From Amycolatopsis sp. A133 (GTDB lineage: Bacteria; Actinomycetota; Actinomycetes; Mycobacteriales; Pseudonocardiaceae), in NCBI RefSeq assembly GCF_031082405.1, contig NZ_JAVHJU010000020.1, positions 62,001-126,000 of the forward strand: a stretch of 64,000 bases of DNA. Direction: 5' to 3'. Shown in pieces: positions 48,949 to 57,233 of the stretch. How positions within the stretch are numbered: the first letter of the stretch is position 1; each line of letters begins with the position of its first letter. The translations under genes and the position numbers were made by a program. Below the pieces are notes generated by a model. It ran no database searches, was not told the DNA's origin, and was given only the letters and a program-made list of their open reading frames with translations.

Positions 48949-51246
48949 ATGGGTGCGCGTTCCCGCCGAAGCACCGGCAACCTGCCCGCCGAGCTGACCA
49001 GCTTCGTCGGCCGGCGGCCGGAGCTCGGCGAGGTGAAGCGCCTGCTGTCGGCGGCCCGGCTGGTCACCCTGACCGGGGCCGGCGGCGTCGGCAAGACGCG
49101 GCTGGCGCTCCGGGTCGCCGCCGGCGTGCGCCGGGCCTTCCCGGACGGCGTGTGGCTGGCCGGGCTGGCCGACCTGGGTGATCCCCGCCTGGTGCCGAAC
49201 ACCGTGGCGACGGCGTTCGGCCTGCGCGGCACCAGCGACCAGGCGGCCGGGCTCGCCGAGTACCTCGAAGACAAGCAGCTGCTGCTCGTGCTGGACAACT
49301 GCGAGCACGTCGCGGACGAGTGCGCGATGCTGGTCGCGAAGCTGCTCGCGGGCTCCGCCGGTCTCCGGGTACTGGCCACCAGCCGGCACACGCTGCACGT
49401 GGAGGGTGAGCACATCCTGCACGTCGAGCCGCTGCCCGTCCCGCCGGCCGAGGACACCGGCGCCGGCCCGGCGGAGGCGGTGACGCTGTTCGCCGAGCGC
49501 GCGGCCGCCGTCTCCCCCGGCTTCGAGCTCACCCCGGGCAACCGGGCGGCGGTGAGCCGGATCTGCCGGCGCCTCGAGGGAATTCCCTTGGCCATCGAGC
49601 TGGCCGCCGTCCGCGTCCGCGTGCTCTCGGTCGACCAGGTCCTCGAACGGCTCGACGACCGGCTCGGCCTGCTCACTTCGGGACCGCTCGCCCCCCAGCC
49701 CCGCCGCCGGACCCTCGAGGCGGCGATCGGCTGGAGCTTCGAGCTGTGCACACCCGCCGAACAGCGGCTGTGGGCGCAGGCGTCGGTGTTCCCCGGCGGC
49801 TTCGACCTCGACGCCGCCGAGCAGGTGTGCGCGCCCGGGGAAACCGGCAGCACGCTGGACGTCGTGGCGGGACTGGTGGACAAGTCCGTCCTCAGCCGCC
49901 GGAACGGCACCTTCGGCCGGCACGCCTGGTACCGCATGCTGGAGACCGTCCGTGAATACGGCGGCGCCAGGCTGGCCGCGGAGGGCGGCGAGGCCGGCGT
50001 GCGGGCCCGGCAGGCCGGGTACTACGCGGACCTCGCGCGGCGCTACCGGGCCGAGGGGTTCGGCCCCCGGCAGTCGGAGTGGCTCGGCCGGCTCCGGCGC
50101 GAGCACGCCAACCTCCGGTCCGTGCTGGAACACTGCCTGTCCGGGCCAGGAGCGGGCCGGGCGCTGGACATCGCGGCTTCGCTGTGGAACTTCTGGTACG
50201 GCGGCGGCCTCGTGCCGGAGGGGTGCGGGTACCTGCGGCGCGGCCTCGAGCTGTGCGGTGAGCGCACGCCGGTCCGGGCCCGCGGGTTGTACGCGATGGC
50301 GTTCCTCGCGATCCAGACCGGCGCGCCGCACGCGGAACTGCTGGCGGAGCTGGCCGAGCTCGCCGAGGAGCTCGACGACGAACGGCTCCGGGCGGGCCAC
50401 GCGGAGTGCGCCGGCATGGCCACGTTCTTCGCCGGCGACCTGACCGGCGGTGCCGCGCTGCTGGAGCGGGCGCTGGCCGGGTACCGCACGGCCGGTGACG
50501 CGCTGCTGGTGTTCGACACGCTGATCCTGCTCGCCGCCGCGCGCTTCTTCCTCGGCGACCCCCGCGGTGCGGCCGCCGCGGAGGAGGCGCTGGCGCTGGC
50601 CGACCGGCACGGAGCACGCTGGTCACGGGGCTACGCGTTGTGGGCCGTCGCGATCCACCGCTGGCGGGCGGGCGAGACCCGGGCGGCGGCGCGGCTGCTG
50701 CACGAGGCCATTGCCCTGCGGCTGACCGACCGCACGCTGCTCGCGTTCCTCGTCGAGGCCCTCGCGTGGTGCCACTCCGCCGAAGGCGCGCACGACCGGG
50801 CCGCCCGGCTGCTCGGGGGCGCCGGCGCGGTCTGGCGGCTCAGCGGCGCCCGCGTCGGCGAAATGAGTCCCTACCAAGGCGTCGACGAGCAGTGCGCGGC
50901 ACAGGCCCGCAAGGCGCTCGGGAACGAAGCCTTCGAAGCGGCCTTCGCCGAGGCGGCCGGCTCCGGCCTCGACGAGGTCGTCCGGTGCGCCCTCGGCGAG
51001 CGGCCGCCCGCGGAAGCGGCGGGCAAGGCCGCGGGCAAAGCGGCGGCCGAACCCGGCGGGCTGACCCGGCGCCAGCGGGAGATCGCCGGGCTGGTGGCGC
51101 GGGGCATGAGCAACAAGGAGATCGCGGCCGCTCTCGTCCTCAGCGGACGGACCGTGGAGGGGCACGTCGAGAACATCCTGGTGAAACTCGGCCTCACCTC
51201 CCGCACCCAGGTGGCGTCGTGGCTGGCCGGGCCGCCACCCGCGTAG
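48949..51246 (+). CDS. AfsR/LuxR-type STAND ATPase transcriptional regulator
   Basis: A 765-residue regulator. The NB-ARC-like ATPase has Walker A TGAGGVGKTRLAL (about 44-56), Walker B QLLLVLDNCEH, a GLPLAI-type RRLEGIPLAIELAA, then a helical repeat region (about 330-680). A LuxR-type HTH ends the protein: LTRRQREIAGLVARGMSNKEIAAALVLSGRTVEGHVENILVKLGL. Such proteins are ATP-dependent activators of metabolism or secondary products. The ATG is 6 nt after TAGACT, suggesting a leaderless mRNA. It is divergent from ligJ (139 bp) but its link to the cluster is unproven. Confidence 0.85.
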   Translation: MGARSRRSTGNLPAELTSFVGRRPELGEVKRLLSAARLVTLTGAGGVGKTRLALRVAAGVRRAFPDGVWLAGLADLGDPRLVPNTVATAFGLRGTSDQAAGLAEYLEDKQLLLVLDNCEHVADECAMLVAKLLAGSAGLRVLATSRHTLHVEGEHILHVEPLPVPPAEDTGAGPAEAVTLFAERAAAVSPGFELTPGNRAAVSRICRRLEGIPLAIELAAVRVRVLSVDQVLERLDDRLGLLTSGPLAPQPRRRTLEAAIGWSFELCTPAEQRLWAQASVFPGGFDLDAAEQVCAPGETGSTLDVVAGLVDKSVLSRRNGTFGRHAWYRMLETVREYGGARLAAEGGEAGVRARQAGYYADLARRYRAEGFGPRQSEWLGRLRREHANLRSVLEHCLSGPGAGRALDIAASLWNFWYGGGLVPEGCGYLRRGLELCGERTPVRARGLYAMAFLAIQTGAPHAELLAELAELAEELDDERLRAGHAECAGMATFFAGDLTGGAALLERALAGYRTAGDALLVFDTLILLAAARFFLGDPRGAAAAEEALALADRHGARWSRGYALWAVAIHRWRAGETRAAARLLHEAIALRLTDRTLLAFLVEALAWCHSAEGAHDRAARLLGGAGAVWRLSGARVGEMSPYQGVDEQCAAQARKALGNEAFEAAFAEAAGSGLDEVVRCALGERPPAEAAGKAAGKAAAEPGGLTRRQREIAGLVARGMSNKEIAAALVLSGRTVEGHVENILVKLGLTSRTQVASWLAGPPPA

Positions 51247-51332
51247 CCATTCGGGTAGTTTCCCCGGTCCGCTCCGGTCCCTTTCGGACGATCCTTTTCC
51301 CGCGATCACCCACCACGCGCAAGGAGGACGAG

Positions 51333-51503
51333 TTGTCCATCGACTCGGTGCCGCAGACCTGTCCCCGGTGCCGGCGCCCGACGGTCCTCATGTCCCACGC
51401 CTGGGGCCGCCAGTGGGTGCACGTCGGCACCTGGCGCCCGCAGTGCGGCAACCCGCACTGGGCGGTGCACTCGGCGGGGCACCGGGCCCGCCCGGCCGGA
51501 TAG
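51333..51503 (+). CDS. Small Cys/His-rich protein
   Basis: A 56-residue protein starting at TTG, 5 nt after AAGGAGG. CPRCRRPTVLM is a CxxC zinc-ribbon knuckle; QCGNPHWAVHSAGH supplies another Cys and several His, so one zinc could be held. Trp is abundant (four). A 19-bp terminator lies 51 nt downstream. Function unknown. Confidence 0.6.
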   Translation: MSIDSVPQTCPRCRRPTVLMSHAWGRQWVHVGTWRPQCGNPHWAVHSAGHRARPAG

Positions 51504-51554
51504 GCCGCTTCGGACCAGCCGGACGCGCGTCGCCAACCTCGCGCGGCCCGGCGG

Positions 51555-51610
51555 AGCGTGGTGGGATCGGGCGATCCCCTCCCCCCAAGACCGCCCGGTC
51601 CCACCACGCT
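51555..51610 (+). terminator. Strong terminator after the small Cys/His protein
   Basis: AGCGTGGTGGGATCGGGCG (51555-51573) pairs with 51592-51610 over 19 positions with one G-U, followed by a TTTT at 51617. The rest of the 370-nt gap up to the ArsR-type gene shows no supported gene on either strand. Confidence 0.75.
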
Positions 51611-51843
51611 CATCCCTTTTGGAGACCACGCGGTGCGGGGGTGGCGGCGGATCAGCTGCCGCCAGGCCGCGCGACCTCCGGCCCTCTTCGCCGGCCCAGC
51701 AGCGGGGTCGCCGGGAGGCGATAGTCCGAAAAGGACAGTTCGCGGCTTTCGCCGGGAAATCGCGCGAGACGTGGAGGCCCGCGCCCTTCTCGGCCAGGAG
51801 GGGTTCGGCGGGCGGTGGTGCGCGGGGTCGTGACCTCCTTTTC

Positions 51844-51867
51844 CATCAAATCCATTTGATGTATTGT
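51844..51867 (+). promoter_or_regulatory. ArsR operator and promoter
   Basis: CATCAAATCCATTTGATG (51844-51861) is a perfect 18-bp palindrome of the ATCAA/TTGAT type used by ArsR/SmtB repressors. TATTGT (51862-51867) follows directly as -10 box, 6 nt from the ATG at 51874. Confidence 0.7.
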
Positions 51868-51873
51868 CCGGGG

Positions 51874-52614
51874 ATGGTCGCCGAGCCGCCCGCTTTCGTC
51901 CGCCTGGCCGCCCACCCGCTGCGGTGGTCGCTGCTGACGGCGCTCGCCGGCGGCGACCTGCGGGTCCGGGAACTGGTGGAGCGCGTCGGCGAACCGCAGA
52001 ACCTGGTCTCCTACCACCTGCGGCTGCTGCGCGTCGGCGGCCTGGTGACCGCCACCCGCAGCAGCTTCGACGGCCGGGACAGCTACTACCACCTCGATCT
52101 GGACCACTGTGCGGGCGCGCTGGCCGAAACGGGTGCGGCGCTGCACCCCGCGCTGCGCCCGGAAACCCCGCCGCCGGCCGGGCGGATCGCCGTGCTGTTC
52201 GTCTGCACCGGCAACAGCGCCCGCTCCCCGATCGCCGAAGCCCTGCTGCGACGGCGGACCGCCGGGAAGGTGACGGTGACCAGCGCGGGCAGTCACCCGA
52301 AAGCCGCCCTGCACCCCGAGGCGGTCCGGGTGCTGGGCGACGAGTTCGGCATCGACATCACCGGGCAGCGGCCGCGGCACCTGGACGCGGTCGCCGGGCA
52401 GCGGTTCGACCACGTCATCACGGTGTGCGACAAGGTCCGCGAGGTCTGCCCCGGGTTCCCGCACCGCCCGCGGCGCCGCCACTGGAGCATCCCCGACCCG
52501 GCGGCGGCGCGCGATCCCGGCTCGTTCGCCAGGACGGCGGCCGAGCTCGACACACGCGTCCGGCACCTGCTGCCGGATCTCGTCACCACGAAGGACAAGG
52601 AGGTCCGGTCGTGA
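51874..52614 (+). CDS. ArsR regulator fused to low-molecular-weight phosphatase/arsenate-reductase domain
   Basis: A 246-residue fusion. Residues about 5-85 are an ArsR-type winged helix (RLAAHPLRWSLLTALAGGDLRVRELV, NLVSYHLRLLRVGGLV), without an obvious CxC metal site. Residues about 100-240 are a low-molecular-weight Tyr phosphatase/ArsC domain with the P-loop VLFVCTGNSARSPIAEALL (CX5R) and the catalytic Asp in SIPDPAAARD. It may sense or reduce arsenate, or dephosphorylate a protein. The leaderless promoter carries an 18-bp palindrome, consistent with autoregulation. It overlaps the next gene by 4 nt. Confidence 0.8.
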   Translation: MVAEPPAFVRLAAHPLRWSLLTALAGGDLRVRELVERVGEPQNLVSYHLRLLRVGGLVTATRSSFDGRDSYYHLDLDHCAGALAETGAALHPALRPETPPPAGRIAVLFVCTGNSARSPIAEALLRRRTAGKVTVTSAGSHPKAALHPEAVRVLGDEFGIDITGQRPRHLDAVAGQRFDHVITVCDKVREVCPGFPHRPRRRHWSIPDPAAARDPGSFARTAAELDTRVRHLLPDLVTTKDKEVRS

Positions 52615-52997
52615 GCGAACAGCACGCCAGTGTCCGGTACGTCGTCGACGACGTACCGGCGGCCGTCGATTTCTACACGACCCACCTGGGGTTCACGGTG
52701 CGCATGAGCGCGGGACCGGCGTTCGCCGACGTCGTCCGCGGCCCGCTGCGGCTCCTGCTTTCCGGCCCCGCCAGTTCCGGCGCCCGCGCCACCCCCGCGG
52801 ACGCCGCGGCGGCCGGGCGCAACCGCATCCACCTGGTGGTCGACGACCTCGACGCCGAGATCGCCCGGCTCACCACCGCGGGGCTGGCCTTCCGCACCGA
52901 CGTCGTGTCCGGGCCCGGCGGGCGGCAGATCCTCCTGGCGGACCCGGCGGGCAACCTCGTCGAATTGTTCCAGCCCGCGCACCCGAGCAGCCGCTAG
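52611..52997 (+). CDS. VOC (glyoxalase/bleomycin-resistance-like) protein
   Basis: A 128-residue single-chain VOC protein: VRYVVDDVPAAVDFYTTHLGFTVRMS, NRIHLVVDDLDAEIARLTTAG, GGRQILLADPAGNLVELFQ. The final Glu and the central His are potential metal ligands. Genes of this kind often accompany ArsR-type regulators, and some (ArsI) break carbon-arsenic bonds, but the Cys pair of ArsI is missing here. Cotranslated with the ArsR-phosphatase fusion; the substrate is unknown. Confidence 0.7.
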   Translation: MSEQHASVRYVVDDVPAAVDFYTTHLGFTVRMSAGPAFADVVRGPLRLLLSGPASSGARATPADAAAAGRNRIHLVVDDLDAEIARLTTAGLAFRTDVVSGPGGRQILLADPAGNLVELFQPAHPSSR

Positions 52998-53008
52998 GCT
53001 GCGGTGCC

Positions 53009-53965
53009 GTGCCCGGAACCCGCCTCGACCTCGCCCGGATCCAGGCGGCCCGCCGGGTGATCGACCCGGTTTTCCTGGAGACACCGCTCTACCGCTGCGA
53101 AGCGCTGGAACCCGCCCTCGGGTGTGCGGTGAGCATCAAGCTCGAGACGGCGAACCCGGTGCGCAGCTTCAAGGCGCGCGGCACCGAAGTCATCGCGAGC
53201 CGGCCCGGCTCGCCCGCGGTGGTGTGCGCCAGCGCGGGCAACCTCGGCCAGGCGCTCGCCTGGTCCGGACGCCGCCGGGGGCTCGGCGTCACCGTCGTCG
53301 CATCGCGGTACGCGACGACGGCGAAGCTCGAGCGCATCCGCGCGCTGGGTGCCCGGCTGGAACTGGTGGACGGCGACCACGAACTGGCTCGCGAGCGCGC
53401 GGCGGCCATCGCCCGGCGCGACGGCATCCGGCTGGTCGAAGACAGCCTGGACCTCGAGACCTGCGAAGGCGCGGCCACTATCGGCCTGGAACTGGTGGAC
53501 GCCGGGCCGTCGTTCGACGCCGTCCTGATCGCCCTCGGCGGCGGGGCACTGGCCACCGGGGTGGGGCACGTGCTCCGGGCGCGCGCCCCGAGCACCGAGG
53601 TGATCTGCGTCCAGCCGCAGGGCGCTCCGGCGATGACGCGCTCCTGGCACGAACGGCGCGTCGTCACCACCGGCCCGACGAACACCATCGCCGACGGGGT
53701 CGCCGGGCGGTGTCCCATCCCGGAGGTCCTCGACGACCTGCTCGTGGTCGCCGACGACGCCGTCCTGGTCGGGGAAGCGTCGATCATCGCCGGGGTGCGG
53801 CTGCTGTTCGACCACGCCGGGCTGGTCGTCGAGCCGTCGGCGGCGCTGGGCGTCGCGGCGATCCTCGAAGACCCCCGCCGCTTCGCCGGACGGCACGTGG
53901 TGACCATCGTGTGCGGCGGCAACGTCGACCCGGCCGCCCACCGCGGCTGGACCCATCCGGCCTGA
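53009..53965 (+). CDS. PLP-dependent threonine dehydratase-like enzyme
   Basis: A 318-residue fold-type II PLP enzyme. Schiff-base Lys lies in NPVRSFKARGTEVI (about 54), the phosphate-binding Gly loop in IALGGGALATGVGHV, and CASAGNLGQALAW contacts the carboxylate. The C-terminus IVCGGNVDPAA matches threonine/serine dehydratases. No ACT domain is present, so it is catabolic-type or acts on another hydroxyamino acid. It begins at GTG 53009, 7 nt after TAGGCT, probably leaderless. It is 11 nt after the VOC gene. Confidence 0.8.
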   Translation: MPGTRLDLARIQAARRVIDPVFLETPLYRCEALEPALGCAVSIKLETANPVRSFKARGTEVIASRPGSPAVVCASAGNLGQALAWSGRRRGLGVTVVASRYATTAKLERIRALGARLELVDGDHELARERAAAIARRDGIRLVEDSLDLETCEGAATIGLELVDAGPSFDAVLIALGGGALATGVGHVLRARAPSTEVICVQPQGAPAMTRSWHERRVVTTGPTNTIADGVAGRCPIPEVLDDLLVVADDAVLVGEASIIAGVRLLFDHAGLVVEPSAALGVAAILEDPRRFAGRHVVTIVCGGNVDPAAHRGWTHPA

Positions 53966-54070
53966 AGAACTGTTGTGGCCCGCCGGAACCCGGCTTACGC
54001 TGGACAGCCTGCACGGTTCAACCCCGAGCCATCCCCTGTCCCCCGTCGCGCGGGAGGGTGGTTCCCGACC

Positions 54071-54493
54071 ATGCACCCGGCCGATCCTCCGCATCCGGGG
54101 CGGCTGACCGTCTCGCGGTCCCACGGCGATCCCGCCGTCGTGGCGCTGGACGGGGAACTCGACAGCGAAACCGTGCTGCTCATGGCCCGCGCCATCGCGC
54201 AGAGCCTGGCGCAGGATCCGGTGCCCGAGGTCGTCGTGCTCGACCTCGCCGGGGTCACCGCGCTGGCCGCCGCCGGGCTGCGGGTCCTGCTGCACGCCCG
54301 CGACCACGTCGCCCGCTGCCGGAGCTCGCTGCGGATCACCACGCCGCGGCACCCGGAAGCGCGGCGGACACTGCAATCGTCCCGGCCGTACGCCACCTTC
54401 GACGTCTACGCCGATCGCCGTGCCGCGCTCGACGCGGGTGACCGGCACTCCTTCCTGGAGCTCGTTCACCGGCTGTGGGCCACGGGCGGCTGA
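54071..54493 (+). CDS. STAS-domain (anti-anti-sigma-like) protein
   Basis: A 140-residue STAS protein: HGDPAVVALDGELDSETVLLMARAIAQSLA, VVVLDLAGVTALAAAGLRVLLHARD, then a C-terminal extension. In SpoIIAA-type partners a Ser in DxSG is phosphorylated; here the spot reads GVTALAAAGL, so the regulatory Ser is replaced, although a Thr is near. It could be a constitutively active anti-anti-sigma factor or a scaffold. The ATG at 54071 has GGGAGGG 13 nt upstream. No partner kinase is close by. Confidence 0.7.
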   Translation: MHPADPPHPGRLTVSRSHGDPAVVALDGELDSETVLLMARAIAQSLAQDPVPEVVVLDLAGVTALAAAGLRVLLHARDHVARCRSSLRITTPRHPEARRTLQSSRPYATFDVYADRRAALDAGDRHSFLELVHRLWATGG

Positions 54494-54499
54494 GCCGCC

Positions 54500-54547
54500 G
54501 AAATTACCAAAGGTAATTTCTGCCGCCTTCTTGACTTTACCAATGGT
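54500..54547. promoter_or_regulatory. Two ACCA(A/T)GGT-type operators upstream of GH16 gene
   Basis: GAAATTACC-AAA-GGTAATTTC (54500-54520) is a perfect 21-bp palindrome. A second, weaker copy, TTTACCAATGGTCAA, covers 54536-54550, 33 bp downstream centre to centre. They precede the dre-like site and the secreted GH16 gene, so a second sugar-responsive regulator may act here. Confidence 0.6.
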
Positions 54548-54573
54548 CAAGAGGAAGGTACTGGCCACCTGAT

Positions 54574-54585
54574 TCGTCTAGACCA
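54574..54585. promoter_or_regulatory. DasR-responsive element (dre)-like site
   Basis: TCGTCTAGACCA matches the DasR dre core TGGTCTAGACCA at 11 of 12 positions. It is 40 nt before the GH16 start, and a DasR-like gene is at the end of the locus (60672-61400). Confidence 0.7.
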
Positions 54586-54625
54586 ATCGGCGCTCCCCGC
54601 GGTACGGCATCCCAGGAGGAGACCC

Positions 54626-55792
54626 ATGTCCCGCACCACCCGCACCACCACAGCAGCTTTGACGAGCCTCGCGACCGTGGCCGCCACGGCCCTGATCCTC
54701 TCCGGCGGGGCCGACGCCAGCCCGGCCGCCGCGGCGGCCGGCTGCGGCGTGCTCTTCGACGACTTCCACTACGCCTCGCCCACCGATTCCGCCTTCGGCG
54801 GAGCCGGCTGGACCACGCGCAACGACGTCGGCAGCCCCGGCGTGGCCGGCGCGCGCTGGCTCACGAGCAACATCAGCTTCCCGGCCGTGAACGGCGAACG
54901 CGTCGCCCAGCTCACCGCCACCACCGACGGCAGCGCGGCGGGCACGACACACGCCGAGCTGTACCAGAACCAGTTGCGGTTCTTCGAAGGCACGTACGCC
55001 AGCCGCGTCCGCTTCACCGACGCGCCCGACAGCGGCAGCGACGGGGACCACGTCAACGAAACCTACTTCACGATCTCCCCGCTGCGGTACGACCGCGACC
55101 CGCTCTACAGCGAACTCGACTTTTCCGAGTACCTGCCCAACGGCGGCTGGGGCGGTTCCCAGGCGAACTACCAGACCAGCTGGTACACCTACTGGAACAA
55201 CCCGACGTGGGACGGCCTGCGCACGTCCACCGCGCAGAACCGCAGCATGGCCGGCTGGCACGACATCGTCACCCAGGTTTCCGGCGGGCACGTGAAGTAC
55301 TACATCGACGGCGTGCTCACCGCGGACCACACGACCGACGCCCAGGGCAACCCGGTCTACCCGCGCACGCCGATGTCGATCAACTACAACATGTGGTTCA
55401 TCGACACGGCCGGGCACACGAGCGGGAACAGCGTCTACACCGAACAGGTCGACTGGACCTACTACGCGGGCAACCAGGTCGTTTCGCCGTCCGACGCCGT
55501 CGCGCAAGCGGGTCGGTACCGCTCGAGCGGAACGTCCCATGTGGACTCGGTCAGCGGCTGCACCACACCGACCACCCCGCCGCGGACGACCACCACCCCG
55601 ACGACGCCGACGACCCCCACCACGCCGTCCCAGCCCGCCGACTGCTCGACGGCGCCGGCCTGGGACCGGGGCACCGTGTACCTCGGCGGCCAGCGGGTGA
55701 AGCACAACACCCACCTCTGGCAGGCGAACTGGTGGACCCAGGGCTCCGAGCCGGGGCTCACCGCCCAGTGGGCCGACCTCGGCCACTGCTGA
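54626..55792 (+). CDS. Secreted GH16-like glycosidase with chitin-binding module
   Basis: A 388-residue extracellular enzyme. After the signal peptide, a jelly-roll domain (about 40-290) carries the GH16 ExDxxE signature in LYSELDFSEYLPNGGWGG. A Thr/Pro linker (about 305-335) leads to a CBM5/12-type module (APAWDRGTVYLGGQRVKHN, HLWQANWWTQGSEPG), which binds chitin. GH16 enzymes cut beta-1,3/1,4-glucans or galactans; the chitin-binding module, dre-like site and das-type genes downstream point to fungal or insect cell-wall material. AGGAGGAG precedes the ATG. Confidence 0.8.
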   Translation: MSRTTRTTTAALTSLATVAATALILSGGADASPAAAAAGCGVLFDDFHYASPTDSAFGGAGWTTRNDVGSPGVAGARWLTSNISFPAVNGERVAQLTATTDGSAAGTTHAELYQNQLRFFEGTYASRVRFTDAPDSGSDGDHVNETYFTISPLRYDRDPLYSELDFSEYLPNGGWGGSQANYQTSWYTYWNNPTWDGLRTSTAQNRSMAGWHDIVTQVSGGHVKYYIDGVLTADHTTDAQGNPVYPRTPMSINYNMWFIDTAGHTSGNSVYTEQVDWTYYAGNQVVSPSDAVAQAGRYRSSGTSHVDSVSGCTTPTTPPRTTTTPTTPTTPTTPSQPADCSTAPAWDRGTVYLGGQRVKHNTHLWQANWWTQGSEPGLTAQWADLGHC

Positions 55793-55806
55793 CCCTCCCG
55801 CAGCCC

Positions 55807-55852
55807 GTCGTGAGTGGTAATGCGGGTTAGAACCCGCGTTACCACTCACGAC
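55807..55852. repeat. 22-bp inverted repeat, dispersed-type palindrome
   Basis: Arms 55807-55828 and 55831-55852 pair with one G-T wobble and a 2-nt loop (left arm begins GTCGTGAGTGGTAATGCGGG). It lies between the GH16 gene and the binding-protein gene and may end the first transcript. It is similar in design to the element at 32955-33003. Confidence 0.75.
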
Positions 55853-55891
55853 CGCCGCGCCACCTCCACCCTCACGCCTTCGGGAAACCCC

Positions 55892-57166
55892 ATGCGCAGA
55901 CGCACCCTCGCCGCCGCACTGGCCGTCGCCGCCGTGACCGCCGTCGCCTGCGGCACCGACACACCCGCTCCCGCCGCCCACGGCGGTGAGCTGACCGTCT
56001 GGCTGATGAACGGCGACCTCAGCGACAAGGCCACCGCGGCGATCAACGCCGCGTTCGAGAAGGCCACCGGCGCCAAGGTCACCGTGCAGATCCAGGAATG
56101 GGACAACATCAACACCAAGATCAGCACCGCGCTGGCCCAGGACAACACGCCGGACGTCATCGAAATCGGCAACACGAACGTCCCGCTGTTCGCCGCCAAC
56201 GGCGCGCTGACCGACCTCACCCCGCACCGCGACGAGCTCGCCGCGGGCCAGACCTGGCTGCCCGGCCTCGCCGGTCCGGCCACTGTGGACGGAAAGCTCT
56301 ACGCCGCGCCGCTGTTCGCCGGCAACCGCGCGGTGATCTACGACAAGCAGGTCTGGGCCGACGCCGGCGTCACCTCGCCGCCGAAGACGTTCCCCGAGCT
56401 CACCGCGGCGCTCGACAAGATCAAGGCTAAGCACCCCGCGCCGGACTATTCGGTCTTCCACTTCCCCGGCCGGTACTGGTTCGGCGCGCTGCAGTTCGTC
56501 TGGGACGCCGGCGGGCAGATCGCCACGCAGCAGGACGGGAAGTGGACCGGTGCCCTCGGAAGCCCCGAGGCGCAGAAGGGGTTGCAGGCGTGGAAGGACT
56601 TCCAGAACGCCTACTCCTCCGCCGCGTCCCGCAACGTCGACACGAAGGCACCGGACCAGGCGGCGATCTTCTCCGCCGGCGGCGCGGCGGCCATCCTCGA
56701 CACGAGCGTCAACACCGTGCTGAAGAACAAGCCCGAGCTGAAGGACCGCCTGGGCACGTTCCCCTTCCCGAGCACCACCCCCGGGAAGACGCAACCGGTG
56801 TTCCTCGGCGGCTCGGACCTGGCCGTCGCGGCCAAGAGCCGTCACCAGGACCTCGCACTGGCCTACCTCAAGACGGCGGCCGACCCGGCCGTGCAGCGCG
56901 ACGCGATCGCCGGCCTCGACGGCTGGACCCCGGTCTCGACCGAGCTGATCGACCGGATCACGCCCACCCTGCCGCCGCTCAACGCGGCCTTCGCCACCGC
57001 GGCGAAGACCAGCGTCGCCACCCCGGCCGCACCCGGCTGGGCGACCATCGAAAGCGACAAGTCCATCAACGCGTTCTTCGCCGACATCGCCACCGGGCGA
57101 CGGCCGGTCGCCGAGGCCGCCCGGGAATTCGACGCCCACCTGTCCGAGGCGCTGGGCGCCCGCTGA
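55892..57166 (+). CDS. Extracellular sugar-binding lipoprotein (DasA-like)
   Basis: A 424-residue family 1 solute-binding protein: lipoprotein signal with Cys 20 (LAVAAVTAVACGTDT), then GGELTVWLMNGDLSDKATAAINAAFEKATGAKVTVQIQEWDNI, PDVIEIGNTNVPLFAANGALTDL, VFLGGSDLAVAAKSRHQDLALAYLK. This matches chitobiose/cellobiose-type binding proteins. It is followed by two permeases, GH20 and a DasR-like regulator, the order of the Streptomyces das locus, so (GlcNAc)2 is the likely ligand. No ATPase gene is present; a shared MsiK-type ATPase is presumably encoded elsewhere. Confidence 0.8.
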   Translation: MRRRTLAAALAVAAVTAVACGTDTPAPAAHGGELTVWLMNGDLSDKATAAINAAFEKATGAKVTVQIQEWDNINTKISTALAQDNTPDVIEIGNTNVPLFAANGALTDLTPHRDELAAGQTWLPGLAGPATVDGKLYAAPLFAGNRAVIYDKQVWADAGVTSPPKTFPELTAALDKIKAKHPAPDYSVFHFPGRYWFGALQFVWDAGGQIATQQDGKWTGALGSPEAQKGLQAWKDFQNAYSSAASRNVDTKAPDQAAIFSAGGAAAILDTSVNTVLKNKPELKDRLGTFPFPSTTPGKTQPVFLGGSDLAVAAKSRHQDLALAYLKTAADPAVQRDAIAGLDGWTPVSTELIDRITPTLPPLNAAFATAAKTSVATPAAPGWATIESDKSINAFFADIATGRRPVAEAAREFDAHLSEALGAR

Positions 57167-57233
57167 CCGGCGGGGTGGCCCGGCCGACCAACGAGCGCCC
57201 AGCCACCCCGCCCCTGTTCGTGAAGGAGTCCCC

